From Microcystis aeruginosa W13-11 (GTDB lineage Bacteria > Cyanobacteriota > Cyanobacteriia > Cyanobacteriales > Microcystaceae): 5,332 nucleotides of DNA. Position 1 is the stretch's first letter; every line of letters starts with the position of its first letter. Positions 4,707-5,332 of the stretch are shown here, piece after piece. Both the position numbers and the translations under genes were made by a program. The DNA is taken from contig JAADBR010000194.1 of assembly GCA_009995705.1 (NCBI GenBank), positions 1-5,332 on the forward strand, given 5' to 3'. Under the pieces are notes generated by a model. That model saw only the letters and a list, made by a program, of their open reading frames with translations. It did no database searches and was not told the DNA's origin.

Positions 4707-5141
4707 TTACTCCTCAATTAAGGGAATATTTTTGATTTTTGCCAGAGTTCTATACTTAATAGAGCCGTAGATTAATAACATTGTCGTTAAAGTTATGGCC
4801 ATAATTAGGGGAGCGATTTTGGCTAACCAGAAAGCCACGAAGATTATGCCGATTCCGTCAGCGAGTAAGATGGGTAAACGTGGCACTATGCCATGGTCAA
4901 TAATTTTTTCCGTGCTTGGCTGCAGTTGAATTTTGGCTAAACATTGAAACCAAATTTGACTGACTAAAACTATTAAAGCTCCCCATCCTATCCAGAGGGC
5001 AGCCAGATAAAAGCCCGCTAATTCTAAAACAATTGTACTAACTGTAACGATAAAAAAGCGATCGAGGCGAGGATCGCTGGTTTTTTGCTGAAATTGGGCA
5101 ATTTCTGCCAAGTCCACCGCCGCCATGCGTGCCTGTTCCAT
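4707..5141 (-). CDS. Hypothetical four-helix membrane protein
   Basis: A protein of 144 residues from ATG 5141. A polar N-terminus (about 1-28, ending QKTSDPRLDR) is followed by hydrophobic segments at about 29-48 (FFIVTVSTIVLELAGFYLA), 50-66, 90-107 and 109-127, and a basic tail (KYRTLAKIK). This predicts a small inner- or thylakoid-membrane protein with four helices. I recognise no family and no catalytic motif. The frame is open to an ATG at 5249 (180 aa), but the added residues lie over a near-perfect intrinsic terminator and a GC-rich hairpin (5147-5190), so I prefer 5141. ATG 5126, preceded by CAGG five bases upstream, is another option. AT-rich codon use matches the background, unlike the ClC gene. 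Confidence 0.7.
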   Translation of the reverse strand: MEQARMAAVDLAEIAQFQQKTSDPRLDRFFIVTVSTIVLELAGFYLAALWIGWGALIVLVSQIWFQCLAKIQLQPSTEKIIDHGIVPRLPILLADGIGIIFVAFWLAKIAPLIMAITLTTMLLIYGSIKYRTLAKIKNIPLIEE

Positions 5142-5146
5142 ACACG

Positions 5147-5175
5147 AAAAAAGACGGGAGCTTGGTAGCCCCGTC
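5147..5175 (-). terminator. Intrinsic terminator immediately upstream of the membrane-protein start
   Basis: In minus-strand sense GACGGGGCT (5175-5167), loop ACCA, then AGC, one bulged T and CCCGTC (5160-5153) form a nine-pair GC-rich stem followed at once by six T (5152-5147). This is a textbook rho-independent terminator. It ends only five bases before the ATG at 5141, so it would stop transcripts arriving from the right before they enter the gene. Confidence 0.75.
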
Positions 5176-5190
5176 GTTTCAACACGGGGC
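5168..5190 (-). promoter_or_regulatory. Hairpin overlapping and excluding the terminator
   Basis: GCCCCGT (5190-5184 in minus sense) and ACGGGGC (5174-5168) are perfect seven-base complements with a nine-base loop. The right arm reuses eight-tenths of the terminator's left arm, so the two hairpins cannot form together. Being transcribed first, this hairpin could act as an anti-terminator. It could equally be one structured end of a decayed insertion element. No known riboswitch motif was recognised. Confidence 0.5.
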
Positions 5191-5249
5191 GGAAAAGCGA
5201 CGCGAGCGGATTTATCCACCGTCCTAATGTCTGTCATGATGTGGGTCAT

Positions 5250-5332
5250 TAATATCAGCCATTACTTTTGCTGTACTAACTTTACCCGAAGTGTCATAAA
5301 AATAGCTTTTTGTCCAAAGAGAGGGTAGTTTT
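5250..5332 (-). other. Right-edge leader region with tiny minus-strand ORFs
   Basis: In minus sense this stretch has no long gene. It contains two very short frames in series: MTLRVKLVQQK (starting at about 5296), whose TAA overlaps the ATG of MADINDPHHDRH, which stops at about 5225 just ahead of the hairpin/terminator pair. They could be leader peptides of an attenuator, but chance is likely at this size. No convincing promoter was found, and plus-strand frames here look like shadows. Confidence 0.2.

Noticed and set aside
5176..5183. GTTTCAAC resembling the end of some CRISPR repeats
   Set aside because: A single occurrence with no spaced repetition; it is the loop of the hairpin at 5168-5190.
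5125..5328. Plus-strand 67-residue ORF at the right edge
   Set aside because: It runs antisense through the terminator/hairpin structures and the N-terminus of the membrane protein, with no coding features.

Overview
The window looks like an accessory, intergenic-rich piece of a cyanobacterial chromosome. The evidence is two exact copies of the HIP1 octamer GCGATCGC (2660-2667 and 3320-3327), AT-rich background DNA, several small cyanobacterial-type gene modules, and intergenic repeats of a kind common in cyanobacteria. A Microcystis-like or related genome would fit, but the genus is an inference. There are no rRNA or tRNA genes, no CRISPR array and no intact transposase.

Left part (1-2565, mostly + strand): the left edge holds two doubtful gene fragments, then an unrecognised 82-residue protein (224-472). 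A four-armed palindromic intergenic repeat follows (512-586). Next come a short orphan HicB-type protein (648-860) and a toxin-antitoxin pair made of an antitoxin-like gene (1083-1364) and an overlapping PIN-domain toxin gene (1364-1768). The toxin reading frame is broken by a single in-frame TAA at codon 26, although all four PIN acidic residues are still encoded. After a hairpin-dense stretch (about 1766-2080) comes an overlapping pair of small genes that I match from memory to the uncharacterised cyanobacterial families DUF6888 (2166-2378) and DUF6887 (2368-2565).

Middle (2764-4309, - strand): a GC-rich ClC-family chloride channel/transporter gene, preceded by a small unrecognised ORF only 10 bases upstream. 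Its base composition contrasts sharply with everything around it, which suggests acquisition from a GC-richer source. It keeps the gating glutamate and the GxFxP motif but departs from the canonical ClC at several other functional positions.

Right part (4310-5332): about 400 bases of gene-free DNA contain a tandem 9-mer repeat and a nested inverted repeat. Next is a - strand gene for an unrecognised four-helix membrane protein (best start 5141). Directly upstream of that start lie a strong intrinsic terminator and an overlapping, mutually exclusive hairpin. This is the layout of a transcription attenuator, or else the relic of an upstream transcript or mobile-element end.

Overall, the left part resembles a collection site for small two-gene modules (HicB, PIN/antitoxin, DUF6888/6887) in various states of decay. 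The points most worth follow-up are the attenuator-like leader, the DUF6888/6887 overlap, the stop-interrupted PIN toxin and the atypical ClC.
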